This document shows, one piece after another, positions 60,873 to 64,000 of a stretch of 64,000 bases of DNA. The DNA comes from JAKJGA01 sp029554345. GTDB taxonomy: Bacteria > Spirochaetota > UBA4802 > JAFGJZ01. The DNA lies in assembly GCA_035395685.1 (NCBI GenBank), contig DAOPBR010000004.1, forward strand, positions 31,495-95,494, written 5' to 3'. Within the stretch, counting starts at the first letter, position 1, and the number at the start of each line of letters is the position of its first letter. The notes beneath the pieces are model-generated. The model was not told the origin of the DNA, ran no database searches, and saw only the letters and a program-made list of their open reading frames with translations. The translations under genes were made by a program, and so were the position numbers.

Positions 60873-63077
60873 ATGGATATTCTTGAATCGTTAAACGAAA
60901 GTCAGAAAGAGGCAGTTCTTGCAACTGAGGGGCCGCTTTTGATTTTTGCAGGTGCCGGCAGCGGAAAGACAAAAGTTATTACTCACAGAATTGCACATTT
61001 GATACGCGATCTAAGAGTTCCTCCTTATAAAATATTTGCGGTTACATTTACAAATAAAGCCGCCGGAGAGATGAAAAAACGTATTTCTTCGATTATCGGC
61101 GGAAGCGGTGATGATGTTTTTGTTAAGACATTTCACTCGGCAAGTGTTTATATTCTTCGGCGGTTCGGCGAAAAAATAGGAATTCACCCGAATTATTCAA
61201 TCTATGACACATCAGATCAGGAGTCCATCGTTAAGGCTATTCTTGGAGAGATGAATATAGATGTCCAGAAATATGCTAAAAGAGTAATTTCAAAAATTTC
61301 AGAGGTGAAGGATAAGGCAGAGCTTATAGAGGGTGCGGATCCGTACGCATTTCTTCCGAAAGAATATGCGGTTAATTATGCTGAAATCTATGATGAATAT
61401 AATAAAAGACTGCGAGCTGCTAATGCGCTGGATTTTAATGATTTACTTATTTATGCTGTAAAGCTTTTGCGTGATTCTCCTGAAGTTATAGAAACACTTC
61501 AGAACAAATGGTCCTATTTTATGATTGATGAGTATCAGGATACTAATCGCGCTCAGTATATGATGGCGAAGTATCTTGCTGCAAAGAGCCGGAATATATG
61601 CGTTGTGGGTGATGATGATCAGTCAATATATTCATGGCGCGGAGCTGATATATCTAATATCCTTAACTTCGAAAAGGACTATCCCGAAGCAAAAGTCATT
61701 AAGCTTGAAACGAACTACCGTTCTACATCGTATATTCTTGATGCGGCATATTCTGTAGTTAAAAACAATAGAACAAGAAAAGACAAGCGTCTTAATTCGT
61801 TTCGCGGTGAAGGTTTTATGCCGGTTTATTGCGAAACGAATAATGAGTACGGTGAGGCTGAATTTGTAGTTAATACCATAAGACGCCTAAAGCGTGAAGA
61901 GAGTCTTCATTTCGGAAATTTTGCGGTTTTTTACCGGACAAACGCTCAATCGCGTTTGCTGGAAGATACTCTGCGCCATGAAGCTGTTCCTTATAGAATT
62001 ATAGGATCTGTGAAATTTTATGAACGAAAAGAAATTAAAGATATAGTTTCATACCTTCGTTTTGTAGTAAATCCCTGCGACACCGCATCGCTTGACAGAA
62101 TAATAAATAATCCGCCGCGCGGGATAGGCGCGCGCACTGTAGAGAAGCTGAAAGAAACAGCTTATGCGGAGCAGATGAGCGAATGGGAGATTATTGATAA
62201 AGACATTAATATAGACGGAAAAGTCAGCAAGGGTTTACGGCAGTTTAAAGAGATAATTAATTCACTTATTAGTCTTTATGTCGGAGTTCCTGACAAAATT
62301 TCTCTAGCCGATTTTGTTGAAAAGGTGATTGCTATTTCTACCTACCGCAAGCATCTCGAAGAATCCTCAAAAGCCGATTCAACGGGCAAAGAGCATGACA
62401 GGTTGGAAAATATTGATGAGTTTATAAACAGCGCAATTGAGTATGAAGAAAGAACAGAAAATCCTTCTTTGGAAGAATTTCTTCAGGAAATATCGCTTCT
62501 TACGAGTGAGGAAAATCCTGAAAATAAACATGCTGAAGCAGTAACTCTTATGACTATTCACAATGCAAAGGGGCTGGAGTTTAATACTGTATTTCTTACC
62601 GGACTTGAAGAAGGAACATTCCCTCATGCAAATTCGCTTAACAGTGATGCGCAGATAGAAGAAGAAAGGCGATTAGCGTATGTCGGCATTACAAGAGCAA
62701 TGGACAGACTTTTTATGATAAGCGCGGATGTAAGAAGACAGTTTCACCAGACTGTATACCGTCAGGCGTCCCGTTTTATCAGTGAAATAGATAATGAGCT
62801 TCTCGAAAGAACAAGATATACCTCTGCAGGGAGTTCATCTTATTCTGATTATTCTGAGTCATATTCTCCAGTTTCAGCATCAGCGAAAAGAGCTACCGGA
62901 AGCGCTAAATTCAGTTCTCAATATTTGCGGGGAGATCTTGTAAAGCATCCGAAATACGGAAACGGAAAAATTGTTAACATTGAAAACAGCGGAGATGATA
63001 CTACTTTGACTGTCAGTTTTCCGGGATCCGGTTTGAAGGTTTTTATAGAAAAATACACGCCTCTTGTCCGTATCTAG
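60873..63077 (+). CDS. UvrD/PcrA-type superfamily 1 DNA helicase
   Basis: 734 residues from ATG 60873, with GGGG seven bases upstream; an ATG at 60855 would add six residues. Motifs: Q-motif LNESQKEAV, I GAGSGKTKV, Ia AVTFTNKAAGEMKKR, II YFMIDEYQDTNRAQY, III VVGDDDQSIYSWRGAD, IV VFYRTNAQSR, V VTLMTIHNAKGLEF, VI ERRLAYVGITRA. A PcrA-like C-terminal domain binds RNA polymerase (LRGDLVKHPKYGNGKIVNIE). It acts in repair and replication. Confidence 0.97.
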   Translation: MDILESLNESQKEAVLATEGPLLIFAGAGSGKTKVITHRIAHLIRDLRVPPYKIFAVTFTNKAAGEMKKRISSIIGGSGDDVFVKTFHSASVYILRRFGEKIGIHPNYSIYDTSDQESIVKAILGEMNIDVQKYAKRVISKISEVKDKAELIEGADPYAFLPKEYAVNYAEIYDEYNKRLRAANALDFNDLLIYAVKLLRDSPEVIETLQNKWSYFMIDEYQDTNRAQYMMAKYLAAKSRNICVVGDDDQSIYSWRGADISNILNFEKDYPEAKVIKLETNYRSTSYILDAAYSVVKNNRTRKDKRLNSFRGEGFMPVYCETNNEYGEAEFVVNTIRRLKREESLHFGNFAVFYRTNAQSRLLEDTLRHEAVPYRIIGSVKFYERKEIKDIVSYLRFVVNPCDTASLDRIINNPPRGIGARTVEKLKETAYAEQMSEWEIIDKDINIDGKVSKGLRQFKEIINSLISLYVGVPDKISLADFVEKVIAISTYRKHLEESSKADSTGKEHDRLENIDEFINSAIEYEERTENPSLEEFLQEISLLTSEENPENKHAEAVTLMTIHNAKGLEFNTVFLTGLEEGTFPHANSLNSDAQIEEERRLAYVGITRAMDRLFMISADVRRQFHQTVYRQASRFISEIDNELLERTRYTSAGSSSYSDYSESYSPVSASAKRATGSAKFSSQYLRGDLVKHPKYGNGKIVNIENSGDDTTLTVSFPGSGLKVFIEKYTPLVRI

Positions 63078-63103
63078 GCAAGGGCGGGTATTTTATACGA
63101 TAG

Positions 63104-63778
63104 CTATTTCTCGTTGCCAAGTTTTATAGCCAGGCCGAAATTAACTCCGACGTAAATGTTTTTCTTTTCCATTTTAGGGTCTACGGGTATGTTATATCTG
63201 AAGAAAAATGACGGTGCGGCGTACGTTTCCCTTCCAATGGGAGATAAAAGGCCAAATGCAAGCTTTATTGCCAGTAGGCTTTGTTCTTCATCCCGGGATA
63301 ATTCCGTATGAATAGGAATTCCTCCGACTTCATCAACATAATATCCGTCAATCATTGTTTCATATGCGAAACCGAAACCCATCCAGAAATTTGGTTTAAG
63401 GAAATATTTAAAAGTAATGCCGACATCAGTATAGGTGACACTGCCGCTAGTTACGTCAGTAGAGCCTTCAAATTCTTCATCAGTACTTATTTTTGCATTC
63501 AGGAGGGATAAGCCGCTTTCAATCGCAAGCCTGTTGGATAGAGGAAAGTGAATTGCAGCGCCTATTGAATACGCCGGAAGGCGGTCGACTCTGTATATCA
63601 TCCCCCAGTTTATAATAAATAAACTGCCCGTATTTTTAAATTGCGGATCAGAAATTTCGTAAGAATTATTCCTTCCGCCAGCAGCTTCTTCGACGGTAAT
63701 AACTCTTTTTGATGAATCTTGTGAAAAAATGAAATTTACAGAAAAAAGGATAAGTGTGCAAAAAATAAAGGTTTTCAT
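63104..63778 (-). CDS. Exported beta-barrel-like protein
   Basis: 224 residues from ATG 63776-63778 with GGAG seven bases upstream; the longer frame adds five residues ahead of the signal peptide. The signal peptide ends NFIFS. Strands such as SLFIINWGMIYRVDRLPAYSIGAAIHFPL, VTYTDVGITFKYFL and the last strand IYVGVNFGLAIKLG fit an outer-membrane barrel of the OmpW/OMP_b-brl kind. No specific family. Confidence 0.78.
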   Translation of the reverse strand: MKTFIFCTLILFSVNFIFSQDSSKRVITVEEAAGGRNNSYEISDPQFKNTGSLFIINWGMIYRVDRLPAYSIGAAIHFPLSNRLAIESGLSLLNAKISTDEEFEGSTDVTSGSVTYTDVGITFKYFLKPNFWMGFGFAYETMIDGYYVDEVGGIPIHTELSRDEEQSLLAIKLAFGLLSPIGRETYAAPSFFFRYNIPVDPKMEKKNIYVGVNFGLAIKLGNEK

Positions 63779-64000
63779 GAATAACTCCGTCATAAGAGAT
63801 CAATTAATTATCGGGAAAATTGCGGATAATATTTAGATCTCATACTGGTGGGTATAATAATTGAATTTGAAAGATTTTTCAAGAAATTTTAAGTTATTAA
63901 GTCAATAACGGCATTATGATTGTTTAGAATAAAGTTTTGAAATAGGTCACTGCTGTCCCATTGTTTTAGCTCCATATACATCCTTGAATTTCACAATTCA

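Noticed and set aside
60763..60972. Long N-terminal extension of the M23 peptidase frame
   Set aside because: It would overlap the uvrD start region, lacks a ribosome site and pushes the signal peptide to residue 71.
63896..63978. Short minus-strand frame near the right edge, after AAGGATG
   Set aside because: About 30 codons, no family and no supporting context. The ribosome-like site alone is not enough.

Overview
The window is an AT-rich, densely packed stretch from a Gram-negative-type (two-membrane) bacterium. It has lipoproteins, beta-barrel-like exported proteins, an AsmA-type envelope protein and a complete F-type ATP synthase operon. UGA is used as a normal stop codon. Several traits recall spirochaetes and neighbouring phyla: a membrane-anchored degenerate LytM protein, a receiver-PP2C phosphatase, FecR and TPR proteins, a STAS protein and a zinc-finger-less ClpX paralogue. 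The sequence alone does not fix the phylum.

Region 1 (1-9.9 kb) is mostly housekeeping: a truncated STAS protein, a Gfo/Idh/MocA oxidoreductase, tRNA-Glu and tRNA-Lys with a shared terminator, a degenerate M23 protein, a tsaD / S41 protease / small lipoprotein operon, pepF, a Cache-domain protein, a small SWEET-like membrane protein and the ClpX-like ATPase. A 9-bp tandem repeat runs through the ClpX-like stop codon. Region 2 (10.2-15.6 kb) holds a copper-responsive csoR-copZ pair with a visible promoter/operator, two AraC regulators, two VOC proteins, a small helix-hairpin-helix protein, a YitT membrane protein and a cytidylate-kinase-like protein.

Region 3 (15.6-22.3 kb) is the complete ATP synthase operon atpI(Z)-B-E-F-H-A-G-D-C on the minus strand, followed upstream by tRNA-Arg(CCG). 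Region 4 (22.5-27 kb) has a membrane polyferredoxin, a PDZ-DUF512 FeS protein, an MFS transporter and an exported barrel-like protein.

Region 5 (27-31 kb) looks accessory: a type II toxin-antitoxin pair, six small AT-rich exported or membrane proteins of unknown function, and a degenerate ABC ATPase that has lost its Walker A motif. Region 6 (31-37.3 kb) holds terpene-cyclase-like and TPR proteins, a glutaredoxin / ferredoxin-thioredoxin-reductase-rubredoxin pair, a cyclophilin lipoprotein, a GAF-GGDEF diguanylate cyclase and another TPR protein.

Region 7 (37.3-39.9 kb) is a second accessory island: two paralogous lipoproteins, the first with its start codon in the loop of a 14-bp hairpin; a broken Rhs tip carrying a caspase-like (H...C) toxin domain with its Sel1-like candidate immunity gene; and a non-coding stretch with six consecutive hairpins ending in a terminator. 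Region 8 (39.9-43.9 kb) is an ECF-sigma operon (CpxP/CnrX-like sensor, sigma factor, putative anti-sigma, membrane-fusion protein, ABC permease, ABC ATPase).

Region 9 (45.7-58.4 kb) is the most interesting part. Five genes are translationally coupled end to end: an AsmA-like protein, a YdbL-like lipoprotein, a 2390-residue exported TolB-propeller/TPR protein ending in a CHAT-like domain without catalytic residues, a receiver-PP2C phosphatase and a FecR-domain protein. This arrangement suggests an envelope lipid-traffic system tied to a signalling branch. Region 10 (58.4-64 kb) has a SemiSWEET transporter, two barrel-like proteins, an intact M23 peptidase and a UvrD/PcrA helicase.
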